DNA of 64,000 bases from J027 sp034437655 (lineage in GTDB: Bacteria > Chloroflexota > Anaerolineae > Aggregatilineales > J027). Each line of letters starts with the position of its first letter. Within the stretch, counting starts at the first letter, position 1. Position numbers and translations under genes: made by a program. The stretch is taken from contig DAOTTU010000044.1 in assembly GCA_034437655.1 (NCBI GenBank), positions 186,001 to 250,000 of the forward strand. Direction: 5' to 3'. Below are positions 27,687 to 37,305 of the stretch, piece by piece. The notes beneath the pieces were generated by a model. That model saw only the letters and a program-made list of their open reading frames with translations. It was not told the origin of the DNA and made no database searches.

Positions 27687-28734
27687 GCGCTGATCCTTTC
27701 GGATATAGCTTATCTTGTGGTTCTTGTCCGCCTGTTTCTTCAACTTCAGTCGGTGGGTCGTCTGGCGGTTCAGACTCAGAGCGAGCAGTGTAAGGATGGG
27801 GTAAAACCACTGGTGTCTGCGAAACCGTTACTTGCAGTTTACGGCGTGGCGTCGGTTTATGCCACCCCCCAGGCCGTTCTGGGCTATGGGGAACAGGTTG
27901 GATGAGGCGGTTGGGTCGATTTCGCAATAGCAAGGCGTCTACCCGATGGGAGATTGCAGGGAGGTGCCAGTGCTGTCGTTGTAGCACGCGCGCAGGCGGT
28001 TGTGTGGTGACTGGTTCATTGTGGGTAAGTGGCGTGATGGGTTTGGGGCGTTGTTGAGCTTGCTGGACAGGAATGGCAAACTGTAATCTCAACACATGGC
28101 CATCATCTTGAGTTCGAAGCATCAGCTTATTCATTTCCAGAAAATCAATGGCCGTCCGTAGTTCAAAGGCAATCGAACGTTCGCGCCAATGGGTACCAAA
28201 GCGGGAGAGTAGTTCATTGGCATCGTGTATGGGAGGCTGGTTGCGAACCCGTGTGACAATGATTGCGACGGTGACGGTTGTTGTTTCAGGAACGATTCTC
28301 AGTGTAACGCGCCCAAGTGTCCCGCCAACACTATGCAACATGATGATCGCTTCTTGAATGCTGTGTTGGTTGCCGAGCAATGTACGCTTCTGGTCGTAAT
28401 ACAGTGCTGGGCGAAGTTGTAGATTGGTTGTCAACCAGTCGAGCATGTCTTGCAGGTCAAAAGGCCGAATCACCTGTTGGGTCAGCTCAATGCCAACCTT
28501 GTATTGAATCAACCACGACCACGCCATCGAGAGGTTCAACACAGCTTCAATTTTGTCACGGCTGCGTGCATACCACCATTCTGGCGGCAACCCGTTCTTA
28601 TCTGACATCGCTGCAACATCCAGTGCAGACAAGGCTGCATTGAGGCCGTCAACCGTCCGCCGATACAGCAAAAAATTGAATTCGTTTAAAGATTCCCAGT
28701 CAGGTTGGGGGTGGTGCAAATTTGATTGAGCCAT
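27670..28734 (-). CDS. Degenerate histidine-kinase-like protein
   Basis: 354 residues. The first 230 follow a kinase core layout: helices near 45-75 in place of DHp (VLNLSMAWSWLIQYKVG), then FDLQDMLDWLTTNLQ, then a position resembling the N-box (NQHSIQEAIIMLHSVGG) that lacks the Mg-binding Asn. LLSRFGTHWRERSIAFELRT stands where GTGLGLAI would be. No phospho-histidine, Asn or Gly-rich ATP lid is present, so it should not phosphorylate. The rest is Pro/Arg-rich and probably disordered. It heads a coupled operon with a similar protein and a YkgJ protein. Confidence 0.62.
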   Translation of the reverse strand: MAQSNLHHPQPDWESLNEFNFLLYRRTVDGLNAALSALDVAAMSDKNGLPPEWWYARSRDKIEAVLNLSMAWSWLIQYKVGIELTQQVIRPFDLQDMLDWLTTNLQLRPALYYDQKRTLLGNQHSIQEAIIMLHSVGGTLGRVTLRIVPETTTVTVAIIVTRVRNQPPIHDANELLSRFGTHWRERSIAFELRTAIDFLEMNKLMLRTQDDGHVLRLQFAIPVQQAQQRPKPITPLTHNEPVTTQPPARVLQRQHWHLPAISHRVDALLLRNRPNRLIQPVPHSPERPGGWHKPTPRRKLQVTVSQTPVVLPHPYTARSESEPPDDPPTEVEETGGQEPQDKLYPKGSAHDGQK

Positions 28735-28780
28735 GTTGGGTTTCAGTCGCTAAATGGTTAGTTTCTGGCCTTTAAGCACA

Positions 28781-28808
28781 AATGCAAGCCTCCAGTCAGA
28801 CTTGCATT
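28781..28808. repeat. Perfect 8-base inverted repeat in the leader of the pseudo-kinase operon
   Basis: AATGCAAG (28781-28788) and CTTGCATT (28801-28808) flank a 12-base loop, 47 bases upstream of the ATG at 28734. No T-run follows on either strand, so an operator or leader hairpin is more likely than a terminator. Confidence 0.45.
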
Positions 28809-28897
28809 GCGGGACAAATTATGTGGCGATGTAAAGGCGTTAAGCTGTGTTTCTAAATGTTGATAAAACTCTTGCTACGCCGATAAAGTCACTAGTT

Positions 28898-29257
28898 TTA
28901 GACGTATTCAGTATTTGTGCGTGGCGAGATTCCTACCGGATGACCTTCATCCAGCATTTCGCGTACCTTTACCAGTGATAGGTCAAATTTTTCGAGCAGA
29001 GATTCATCAGTGCCTTTGTAACGACGCAAAGTTTGTAGCGCACAAAGCTGGCAGCCCCGCATTGCACGATAGCTATCGGTTTCGCATTCCAAGCATCCGT
29101 TGAGGTTAATCATCATGAGCATAAATGCCAGGCTGCGCTCATGTGTTTCATCTACACGGAGTACATCTTCGACAAGTGCCTGCCATTTTGGACCACGGGC
29201 ATTGCGCAGTGCGCTAATTGCGCTATGGGGAAAAAGGATTTCATTCTGGGTATACAT
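28898..29257 (-). CDS. Small CxxC-CxxC protein, function unknown
   Basis: 119 residues. A possible zinc site reads CLECETDSYRAMRGCQLC (C-x2-C-x10-C-x2-C), near residues 55-72. The rest is helical and soluble. GAGGG lies seven bases before the ATG. It is upstream of the pseudo-kinase operon on the same strand, with 163 bases between. No family is recognised. Confidence 0.72.
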   Translation of the reverse strand: MYTQNEILFPHSAISALRNARGPKWQALVEDVLRVDETHERSLAFMLMMINLNGCLECETDSYRAMRGCQLCALQTLRRYKGTDESLLEKFDLSLVKVREMLDEGHPVGISPRTNTEYV

Positions 29258-29463
29258 ATCGATCCCTCTGATTACCGATGCAAGGTATAACCCTTTCTAG
29301 CATACGTGTTCTATGGAAGGAGGCGAACCATACCAGAGTACCAATATAAGTTATAGTTAGGTTTATTTGCCCAGAAGCCTTTGAAGAAACAACATTTAGC
29401 GCGTCAATACGCCTATTAGCGAATACCAAAAACGCCGTAGAGTTATAAAAAGGTTGGTTTTTT

Positions 29464-30576
29464 CTATGAAGACCGTATGGTCTGCAAGAGTTGCTCAATG
29501 ACTGGCGTGTATTGATCGACTGTTTCGGTTGTGATGGTTAGGTGCCATTCTGCTAGGAGCGTTTCCCCGGCCGGCACGTACAGAATATACCGATGAAGTA
29601 CTGCACCGCTGCTGGTATTTTCTAGCAAATAGTGGGTGTAAAACAGACAATGTTCAGTGCTTTGTTGTACCACCGCTGCTTGTACTTGCTCAAGCACTGT
29701 GTCACCACCGGGATTATTCAGCAGAGTGGGTGGATCATCTGCCAATTGGCGGATACCAGCACACCCCGTGTTATCCATGCTGGCATACGGTGCCCCAAGC
29801 CGCACCAGTTGTAACCGGGCCGGGCTACCTGAACCTATTGCGCTGGGGTCTGTTTCTATAATGGTCAACGGCGGCTGCACGCTATCGTCAGCAGGGTTGA
29901 TTTCTAAGGATGCAAGGTCGGTTTCAAATTGTTGCCATGTGGTTCTGGTTGAGTCAGAAACATCGTCACGCGCTAATGCGGCTTGCCACGCTGAACTCGT
30001 GCGGTCGGCAAAGAGCCATGTGGTCGGCAATTGCATTGTAAACGCACTGCTGAACGTCCGATTGGTCGGCGTTACAGTAACCTCAAGTGAGCGATATGTT
30101 GAGGGGGTAGAAGTCGATGAAGTATCTTCTAAGAACATATCTTGCATCCCCAACCCGGCAGCCGCAGCGAGTGCCAGAACCCCACAGATGGCCACGATAG
30201 AAAACAATAACTGACGTTGCCTGCGAATACGGCGTTTGCGCTGCATCGCACGGATAAGGCGGTCGTCTACAACCGTGTTTTGCGTTGATGGTGGAGGCTC
30301 GGTAATTGATACAAGGGGCGGCTGGTTGGTAGAAGCATCGCGCAACATCGCCAGCATCTGGTAAGCAGTAGCATGTGCAGGGGCCAGCGCCAGCGCTTGT
30401 TGCACACAATGCTCATATTCTTCGCGCAACGGGGTAACGTGCGCCAACCACAGCCAGACCTCAGCGTGGGGTGTGTCTGTTTGAACAGCAATTCGTAAAT
30501 AACTCAGCGCTTCGTGCCGCTTGCCTTGTTGCGCGAGCTGAATGCCTTGTAATGCATTGGTATAGGATGCTTGCAT
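29464..30576 (-). CDS. TPR-containing membrane protein with extracytoplasmic domain
   Basis: 370 residues. Residues 1-80 form about two TPR-like helical pairs (LAQQGKRHEALSYLRIAVQT, then YEHCVQQALALAPAHATAYQ). A basic stretch RKRRIRRQR precedes one membrane helix (about 122-142). The remaining 220 residues lie outside the cell; they begin with a Thr/Ser-rich stretch and contain two cysteines. The TPR part is cytoplasmic by the positive-inside rule. Function is unknown. The 205 bases downstream (29258-29463) hold no gene or clear terminator. Confidence 0.72.
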   Translation of the reverse strand: MQASYTNALQGIQLAQQGKRHEALSYLRIAVQTDTPHAEVWLWLAHVTPLREEYEHCVQQALALAPAHATAYQMLAMLRDASTNQPPLVSITEPPPSTQNTVVDDRLIRAMQRKRRIRRQRQLLFSIVAICGVLALAAAAGLGMQDMFLEDTSSTSTPSTYRSLEVTVTPTNRTFSSAFTMQLPTTWLFADRTSSAWQAALARDDVSDSTRTTWQQFETDLASLEINPADDSVQPPLTIIETDPSAIGSGSPARLQLVRLGAPYASMDNTGCAGIRQLADDPPTLLNNPGGDTVLEQVQAAVVQQSTEHCLFYTHYLLENTSSGAVLHRYILYVPAGETLLAEWHLTITTETVDQYTPVIEQLLQTIRSS

Positions 30577-30736
30577 GGTAATGTCTATTCCACGACACGG
30601 GTGTACTCAACCGAACAGTGTCGTAAGCTCACCTTACATAGTCTATTGGACTCAAAAATTCGTGGCATTTCTTGCAATTTTGCGACACAATCAACGGACT
30701 AAATTTGTAAACGTAATGCGAAGGTAACTGCATTCA

Positions 30737-31018
30737 ATGTCCGATCCACGCAATACGCAGGAAATTGTCGGTGATTTTTTCGGTGGGCTAACCAGTCTCG
30801 GTGCCCGTGGTGTTGATGCTTTGATTATCGCACGTGCTGTCGCCCGTTTATTGATTCAGAAAGGGATTCTTACAGAAGACGAGGTGCTGCAAGCGATGCG
30901 TCATATTGCTACGCAGGAGCTTGAAAAAGCGGATACCGTCTTCCTCGTCGAAGCCTTTCGTGAAATCCTCGGGCGTTTTGACAAGGCACCTGACGACACA
31001 CAACCCGACACAGAGTAA
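30737..31018 (+). CDS. Small helical hypothetical protein
   Basis: 93 residues, soluble, predicted all-helical. GVDALIIARAVARLLIQKGI is followed by TEDEVLQAMRHIATQELEK and a polar acidic tail. No known motif. AAGG precedes the ATG. It is flanked by genes on the opposite strand, so it is a single-gene unit. Confidence 0.65.
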   Translation: MSDPRNTQEIVGDFFGGLTSLGARGVDALIIARAVARLLIQKGILTEDEVLQAMRHIATQELEKADTVFLVEAFREILGRFDKAPDDTQPDTE

Positions 31019-31074
31019 CCCACTGCCTGTTTGTGAACAAACAATACTTGAAGTCTAGATGGTTTAGGCTGCTG

Positions 31075-32763
31075 TCAAGCCAGGGTAATGGTCGTGCGAA
31101 CGTAGCCAGCACGGTCATGGTGAGCTGTCAGTGTCGCTTCGCCACCCTGCGGTGCATAGACCACCCATTCAAACTTGGTGCGGTCGCTTGTATAACCACC
31201 TGTCCAGGGGGTCAGTGTAGAGGGTGTGTAAGCACGACCTTCGAGTTCACCTAACATTTCGCGAGCCTGGCCAGACTTCAACACGGCCCCTTCTGGCAGT
31301 TCAATTTCGTAGATTACACCGCGTGTCCGCTTGGTTTTGGCGGCATGTTTAGTAACGTAGGTCGGCAGCCAACCCGTGTTTTGTACCACCAACCGCACTT
31401 GAAAATGATCGTTCCCCAGACGATACAACGCGACATCCAGCAATTCGAGGCGTGGTGAAATTTGCAGGTGCCAGATGGCCCAGTCTGCGAGCGGTGCGAT
31501 TTCTTTTTCTAATAAGTGTGGTGGTGGGTTACGCCAGGCATAGAGCATGTCCCAGCCACCCAGCTCAACCTCGCCAAGTTGTGGGTGTTCGAAGGAATAC
31601 CAGTCAATGTAGGCTTTGCCTTCCATCACCTCGTCGTTCCACTTGAGCAGCTTCAAGTCATCTTCAATGTCGTGTTCGCGGTACCAGTCAATAAATTTAT
31701 AATCTTTCAGTCCGGCTTGCTGACGTGCGCTCCAGATTTCAACCGTCCAACCGAATACGCCGACATGTTCGTACAACCAGCCATCGAAGTCACCATAGGT
31801 GTATTCATTTGGATGATACAAGAAGTCATGATACACCGAGACATTGGGATAGCCGGTTAAATCGGTGCCTTTTTGCCCAATTTTCTGATAAGTCCATAGG
31901 TCTTCAGCCGGGAATTTATCGTCAGGTTTGCCACTGAACGGACGCAACAGCACGCCGCTGAAGGTATGAAAGCTGATACCACCCGTAATATTTTTGTGGT
32001 CGGCAATAAAACGCATAATCGCATAGGTTTCCGGTTCTGAGCCCGGGAATGAGCCTGCGCCAGACTGTTCGTGTTCTTGCCGCCATTCCGCTGGAAAGTT
32101 GCGGTTCAGGTCCAGGCCTTCCTTAATGGGCCGTGCCTGGATGGTATAACCATCAAAATTCAGTAATGTACCTTCTGGCAAAATGCGATAGAACTCGCCC
32201 TCGCGTTCGGTTGGGTCACGACGCACCATCAAGCGTGGATCATCGGGGTGTTTCTTCCATGGCCCGTTGGGGTCCGGAACCCGCATTTGAAGCATTCGTC
32301 CGTCGCCATCAATATCTTCCCATTGCAGCCCTGCAAGCGGTTCGTCGTTGTATGGGTAGGGGCGTGTGCTGGAACGAATGATGCGCGGTTTGTCTGCCAA
32401 CGCCAGCTCAGCACCATCCGGGTTCACACGCGGACAGATGTAAAAAGCCCGCGTGTTGAGTAGATACTCTATCTCATCGTCAGTTTCATAAGCAGTAACG
32501 AGTTTATGGATAAGGTATAAACAGGCACTAGACGGTGACACTTCAGATGCATGGATGTTGCCGTCGGCCCAAAGCGCAGGCTTTTCATGGTCAGGACCGC
32601 TTGCAAAATTTGTTACCGTGACCAGCCAGATGTCGCGTAACTCATGGCTTTTACCGAGGCTTTGCAGCTTGACGAGCCCCGGATACTCGTCAGCAAATCC
32701 CTGTAAAATAGTGCTTAACGCATCATAGCGATAGTAACGATCAAACTTGACGTCTGGCATCAA
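31075..32763 (-). CDS. M14 family zinc carboxypeptidase
   Basis: 562 residues. The zinc ligands are His72 and Glu75 in NIHASEVS and a histidine in SFHTFSG near 265. The general base glutamate lies in WTVEIWSAR near 342. LDLNRNFPAEW near 225 carries the substrate-carboxylate arginine. No signal peptide is visible, so it is predicted cytoplasmic. The C-terminal 150 residues look like a beta domain of unknown role. The enzyme should remove C-terminal residues from peptides or act on a peptide-like conjugate. Confidence 0.92.
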   Translation of the reverse strand: MMPDVKFDRYYRYDALSTILQGFADEYPGLVKLQSLGKSHELRDIWLVTVTNFASGPDHEKPALWADGNIHASEVSPSSACLYLIHKLVTAYETDDEIEYLLNTRAFYICPRVNPDGAELALADKPRIIRSSTRPYPYNDEPLAGLQWEDIDGDGRMLQMRVPDPNGPWKKHPDDPRLMVRRDPTEREGEFYRILPEGTLLNFDGYTIQARPIKEGLDLNRNFPAEWRQEHEQSGAGSFPGSEPETYAIMRFIADHKNITGGISFHTFSGVLLRPFSGKPDDKFPAEDLWTYQKIGQKGTDLTGYPNVSVYHDFLYHPNEYTYGDFDGWLYEHVGVFGWTVEIWSARQQAGLKDYKFIDWYREHDIEDDLKLLKWNDEVMEGKAYIDWYSFEHPQLGEVELGGWDMLYAWRNPPPHLLEKEIAPLADWAIWHLQISPRLELLDVALYRLGNDHFQVRLVVQNTGWLPTYVTKHAAKTKRTRGVIYEIELPEGAVLKSGQAREMLGELEGRAYTPSTLTPWTGGYTSDRTKFEWVVYAPQGGEATLTAHHDRAGYVRTTITLA

Positions 32764-32947
32764 CGTAGCCTCTCTTTTAACTGTCTAATGAAGATTTTTT
32801 GCTAAATGTACTCTATATAAAACGGGGAGTGTTGCAACATAGCAGTTGTTCCCCGGCTGCAATGAATGCCACAACTATAGCAAGAAGCGTCTGATGTCGC
32901 TACAGCATTGCTTAAACGCCGAGAACACGCTGCAAAAATCGCCTACA

Positions 32948-34114
32948 ATGATAGGAAGATCCTGCACCTCAAGTGAAAAGAAGAAATCAACATTGCGTGC
33001 AAGAACGATACTGTTTTGGGTGTGTTCGGGGGTGTTTGCATTGCTGGGGGTGCTGCTGTTGGCAAGACCCTCATCGGCGACATTTTCAAGTACCGTTGCG
33101 TCGCCAACACCGGGGGCACCAACCGCAACACCACTTCCGGGTTCAATCGGTGTCGATGGGTTTGGTGCAGGCGTTAACCCACTCACTGGACAGATGGTGG
33201 CTGACCCCTCAACGTTGGCCAGACGTCCACTGGCAGTCAAGATCAGTAATGCACCAGACCTTGTGCGTCCTCAAGCAGGGCTGAGCATGGCAGATATGGT
33301 GTTTGAGCATTATGTCGAAGCAGGCCTGACACGCTTCACAGCCGTATTCTATGCAGAAAGCCCGCCTTATATTGGGTCGGTGCGCAGTGCGCGGCTGATT
33401 GATCTGCAAATTCCGTTGATGACAGAAGCGCTGTTTGCCTTTTCGGGTGCAAATGGGCCAACGATGCAACGGCTGCGCATGTCGCCATTTGCTGAGCGGT
33501 TATATGTCAATGCTGGTGAGCCGTTGTTCTTTCGTGACCCCAGCATTGAACTTCCGCATAACCTCTTTGTCTCCCCGTCAGAGATTTGGCGGCAAGCGGC
33601 GGTAGATGGGGTTAATGAAGTGGGCGATTTAAGTGGTCTGGCGTTTTCGATAGGCCTGCCACCCAATGCCCTCAGTTCCGCAGACCGACTGTTGCTTGAC
33701 TATGGCGCAACGGTTGCAGAATGGCGCTATGACTTCGGCACACAGCAATATCACCGCTGGACCGACGGCGATGCCCACCATGATGCACTTAATGGTGAGC
33801 AGATTGCAGTTGAAAATGTTGTTATTGTTTGGGCCCATCATCAAGACGATTATACGGTTGTGTCCAGTGAATGGGCTGGTGAAGTCAATTATGCCTTTGA
33901 ACTGCAAATCTGGTCACTGGGTCCGGTGACTTTGTTTCGTGATGGCTTACGCTATGACGGTTGGTGGCATCGGTGGAACGACGAGCAGATGCTCACTTTT
34001 TGGCGCGACGATACCATGGCCGAGCGGCTCTATTTAAAGCCGGGCAAAACCTGGTTTCAAATGGTTCCGCTTGACTTTGCGGGGCTGATTGTGCAGGCTA
34101 TGGCGTTTCCATAG
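32948..34114 (+). CDS. DUF3048 domain protein (YerB-like), membrane-anchored
   Basis: 388 residues from ATG 32948. The start is uncertain because no ribosome binding site is clear; in-frame alternatives are ATG 32894 and TTG 32846. One N-terminal helix with basic flank (about 18-38) is followed by the DUF3048 core: NPLTGQMVADPSTLARRPLA, AGLSMADMVFEHYVEAGLTR and GSVRSARLIDLQI. The C-terminal half matches the second DUF3048 domain. The family is found outside the membrane of Gram-positive-like bacteria and Chloroflexota, and its role is not established. Confidence 0.85.
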   Translation: MIGRSCTSSEKKKSTLRARTILFWVCSGVFALLGVLLLARPSSATFSSTVASPTPGAPTATPLPGSIGVDGFGAGVNPLTGQMVADPSTLARRPLAVKISNAPDLVRPQAGLSMADMVFEHYVEAGLTRFTAVFYAESPPYIGSVRSARLIDLQIPLMTEALFAFSGANGPTMQRLRMSPFAERLYVNAGEPLFFRDPSIELPHNLFVSPSEIWRQAAVDGVNEVGDLSGLAFSIGLPPNALSSADRLLLDYGATVAEWRYDFGTQQYHRWTDGDAHHDALNGEQIAVENVVIVWAHHQDDYTVVSSEWAGEVNYAFELQIWSLGPVTLFRDGLRYDGWWHRWNDEQMLTFWRDDTMAERLYLKPGKTWFQMVPLDFAGLIVQAMAFP

Positions 34115-34129
34115 CAGCGTGGTGGCTAT

Positions 34130-34486
<357 letters not shown>

Positions 34487-34553
34487 ATACACCACATATA
34501 TTTTAGCACAGCTATTCTATAGTTAGCGTAGTGTTTCCATAAGCATCATAGGC

Positions 34554-34559
34554 TATAAT
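34554..34559 (+). promoter_or_regulatory. Predicted -10 box (TATAAT) before the 34599 lipoprotein
   Basis: TATAAT lies 39 bases before the ATG. No good -35 box is seen. Confidence 0.35.
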
Positions 34560-34598
34560 ACGAGCGTTTAGCTTTATGCGGCAGCCAGAAGGATTCGT

Positions 34599-35414
34599 AT
34601 GCGCATATTTCGCTGGGGATTGCGGTGGCTACTTTGTTGTGTCGGTGTGTTAGTGACCGCCTGTACCCAGGCCGGCTCACCAACGCAAACCGCTGACCCC
34701 GACCATCTGACGCCGATTGACAGCTTTTCCCCGACAGTGAGTGCTACACTGACAAGCCCACCATCCCGAGAAACGCCCGCTACAAGCCGCCTTGTGACTA
34801 ATGAACCTTTGCCACCGCTCCAGGCATCTACACCACGCTGTTTTGCGACATTGGCTGACAGCGTGATTTGTCTGGGAACGCTACGCAACCTCAGCGAGCG
34901 ACCTTATTACGTGTTTCAGGCAACAGTGAAGCTCTATGAACAACTTGGCACCTCGCAAATTCTGCTGGATGAACAACCACTTGCAGCGGCGCTGGATATT
35001 GTGCCTCCCGGCGTTAGGATACCGTATCGGTTGATTTTTCCCGATACCCGTCGCCCTGTGACAACGCTCATGACACAGCTTGAACGCCTGACTGAGGAGA
35101 TTGTTGCCTTCAATGAGGATATACTGATACTACCAGAGATCGAACAGCTTACAGTTCGGTGGCGTGGGAATGACTATCAGGTGATGGGGATGCTGCGCAA
35201 CACCACCGAAGACACCCTGACCACAATACGTATCGTGGTCACGCTTTTTGATGATGCTGAGGTCGTTACCGGGTTTCGTGTGTTGCACATAGAGAATGCA
35301 TTAGCTGCCGGGGAAAGCCAATGGTTTTCTGTGGTGGTTGCGCCGCTGGACGGTCGCGAAGCAGCCGAGGTACAAGCTGTTGCGCAGGGAATACGGCGAG
35401 CTACTGTTCCCTAA
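34599..35414 (+). CDS. Lipoprotein with FxLYD-like domains
   Basis: 271 residues. The lipobox VLVTAC places the lipid anchor at Cys22. A Thr/Pro/Ser-rich linker (to about 70) leads to two repeats of an immunoglobulin-like pattern. Each begins with a gapped L-G-x-L-R-N strand (VICLGTLRNLSERPYY near 88, then YQVMGMLRNTTEDTL near 192) and continues with V-x-L-[FY]-[DE], as in the FxLYD family. The protein is extracytoplasmic and probably binds ligand or wall. Its stop overlaps the end of rsmA by 14 bases. Confidence 0.8.
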   Translation: MRIFRWGLRWLLCCVGVLVTACTQAGSPTQTADPDHLTPIDSFSPTVSATLTSPPSRETPATSRLVTNEPLPPLQASTPRCFATLADSVICLGTLRNLSERPYYVFQATVKLYEQLGTSQILLDEQPLAAALDIVPPGVRIPYRLIFPDTRRPVTTLMTQLERLTEEIVAFNEDILILPEIEQLTVRWRGNDYQVMGMLRNTTEDTLTTIRIVVTLFDDAEVVTGFRVLHIENALAAGESQWFSVVVAPLDGREAAEVQAVAQGIRRATVP

Positions 35415-36228
35415 ACGCAACGTACAGTTGTTGCCATTCATCCAATGAAAGCGTTTCAGCACGGCGGCGTGGGTCAAGCGCGGCCTGTTCAAAAGCATGG
35501 ATAATCTGCTCATTGCTGTAGGCGGTGCCTTTGCCGATAGCGTTCTTGAGTTGCTTACGCTTCTGACCAAAACCAGCCCGTACAAGGTTGAAAAAATCAG
35601 CATGTTGAGCGGCCGGAATACGCAGTTCAGAGGACGGATAGCAATCAATGCGTACCACAGCCGATGCAACGTCCGGCTTTGGCCAAAAGACGCCCGGATT
35701 CAGTCGCATTACAATTTCAGCCGCGCCATAGAATTGCACTGCAACGCTCAGTAAACTCATGTTTCCCGGCTGGGCAACGATGCGTTCTGCAACCTCCCTT
35801 TGTACGGTGACTACGATGCGTTGTGGGCGGTTTGCAGCTTCTAGCAGCTTGCGCAGAATAGCACTCGTGATGTAGTAAGGCAGGTTCGCGGCCACAACGT
35901 AGGGGGCATCGCTGACGAGGTCTTTAAGAGCAACGTCCATGAAATCTTGCCAGATGACCGTTACGTTCACAAAATCCTGCAACTGGTCTTCCAGAATGGG
36001 GCGAATGCGTGTATCGGTTTCTACCAGAATGAGGTGTGCAGCAGCTTTTGCCAGTGGTACAGATAGCGCCCCTAGCCCCGGGCCAATTTCCAGTACGGTT
36101 GTGTGTGGCGCGATGTCGGCGTGCTGGACAATCTGTTCTAAGATGTTGGCGTCGTGCAGGTAGTTTTGCCCCAGGCTTTTTTTGGGGGTGATACCGTGTG
36201 CGTCCAGCAAAGCCTTTGGAGATGGCAC
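35401..36228 (-). CDS. rsmA: 16S rRNA (adenine1518/1519-N6)-dimethyltransferase
   Basis: 275 residues. KKSLGQNYLHD near 16-26, motif I VLEIGPGLGALSVPLA near 45-60, and the adenine-methylase motif IV NLPYYITSAIL near 115-125 are diagnostic of KsgA/RsmA. It dimethylates two adjacent adenines in helix 45 of 16S rRNA late in 30S assembly. It begins three bases after the G5-domain gene, a neighbourhood like the yabE-rnmV-ksgA order of Bacillus. Confidence 0.97.
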   Translation of the reverse strand: MPSPKALLDAHGITPKKSLGQNYLHDANILEQIVQHADIAPHTTVLEIGPGLGALSVPLAKAAAHLILVETDTRIRPILEDQLQDFVNVTVIWQDFMDVALKDLVSDAPYVVAANLPYYITSAILRKLLEAANRPQRIVVTVQREVAERIVAQPGNMSLLSVAVQFYGAAEIVMRLNPGVFWPKPDVASAVVRIDCYPSSELRIPAAQHADFFNLVRAGFGQKRKQLKNAIGKGTAYSNEQIIHAFEQAALDPRRRAETLSLDEWQQLYVAFREQ

Positions 36229-36231
36229 AGG

Positions 36232-37284
36232 CTATTCCTCCCCCACGCCATAGGCGATAATTTCATTGATCGGCGGCACAATGACCCACGGCACCTGCGT
36301 GCGTCGACTGACGACATACCCATCTTCCTGCCGAATACGCAACGCAGTTTCACGCAGACCGGGTTTACCCTGTTGTACAACAGTCGTTGTCCCTGTTGGC
36401 AGGGTTGGGTCTGGAATTGTAATGGTATCAAACGGAATCGGTTCCTGCTGACGTTCGACTTGTTCCAGTACACGAATGATGCGAATGGTCATACCAGATT
36501 CAAAAGGGGTGCTTGCATCGGGAATGGTGTAGTCTTGCCCGGAAAGTGGTAGCCCAATAGCCGTCAACACAGTATTGATAGTATGGCCAACGGCTCGTGT
36601 ATTCAGCACGCGGCCATCGACCTCAATTTGAACCGGGGCCGAACGGTTGACACTGATGGTTTGATCGTGGCGCAAAAAAGCCAACGGCGGCGGTTCAATA
36701 CGGTCGGCTAGATAGAGGTCAATATTTTGTTCAGCCAGCAGTTCGCCTACAGTCTGTGCAGTAGAATTGCCAGTCGCTGCAACAGTGCCGTCAATGGTAA
36801 TCGTAAAAGATTTACCCCGAACAATGCGCAAGTGTCGTAACTGCGTGATGTCGTCGAGTGTAGTTGTTGCGCTATGGGGTAGATAATTCACGAATAGCTG
36901 ATCGGTCGGGTTGAGTTCGATCGCTTGCTCTGCCAGAATCGCATTCGGAGAGTTGGCATGCGTGTAAATGCGTTGAATGTTGCCACCAATGTCCAGCACA
37001 AGTTGGTGGGCACGCTGAATGGTGATTGTCATATCGGCGGTTACTGGCGTTTCAAGTTCAGGCTGAACGCGGTCGGCATCATCGAGATAAATATCAGCCT
37101 CACGTAAGGCTCCACCGACTGTTGTTGCGCTTGTTTCAATCGTGTACACAGTACCATTGACGTCAACTTTGATGGTGGTTTGTGATTGTTGATAGGTAAA
37201 AATGCCAGCAGAAATGACGAGGATCAGGAATAGCATCAACAACAATTGATAACGTAATGGAACGCGAGGGAATTTGAGTGACAT
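36232..37284 (-). CDS. G5 and DUF348 domain protein, no catalytic domain
   Basis: 350 residues. An N-terminal helix (about 11-28) anchors the protein. Three DUF348 (ubiquitin-like) repeats follow, each with a V-G-x-x-L pattern (TTVGGALREADIYLDDADRV near 50, QTVGELLAEQNIDLYLADRI near 175, HTINTVLTAIGLPLSGQDY near 230), then a C-terminal G5 domain. Rpf and YabE relatives add a lytic or 3D domain after G5; here the protein ends, so it has no visible hydrolase activity. G5 domains are thought to bind N-acetylglucosamine of the wall. It is the first gene after the SRP RNA and is coupled to rsmA. Confidence 0.88.
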   Translation of the reverse strand: MSLKFPRVPLRYQLLLMLFLILVISAGIFTYQQSQTTIKVDVNGTVYTIETSATTVGGALREADIYLDDADRVQPELETPVTADMTITIQRAHQLVLDIGGNIQRIYTHANSPNAILAEQAIELNPTDQLFVNYLPHSATTTLDDITQLRHLRIVRGKSFTITIDGTVAATGNSTAQTVGELLAEQNIDLYLADRIEPPPLAFLRHDQTISVNRSAPVQIEVDGRVLNTRAVGHTINTVLTAIGLPLSGQDYTIPDASTPFESGMTIRIIRVLEQVERQQEPIPFDTITIPDPTLPTGTTTVVQQGKPGLRETALRIRQEDGYVVSRRTQVPWVIVPPINEIIAYGVGEE

Positions 37285-37305
37285 GATGGTTTACTCAGTC
37301 TGGTA

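Noticed and set aside
31028..31043. TGTTTG-TGAA-CAAACA hairpin between convergent genes
   Set aside because: Six AT-rich pairs with no T-run on either strand; too weak to call a terminator.
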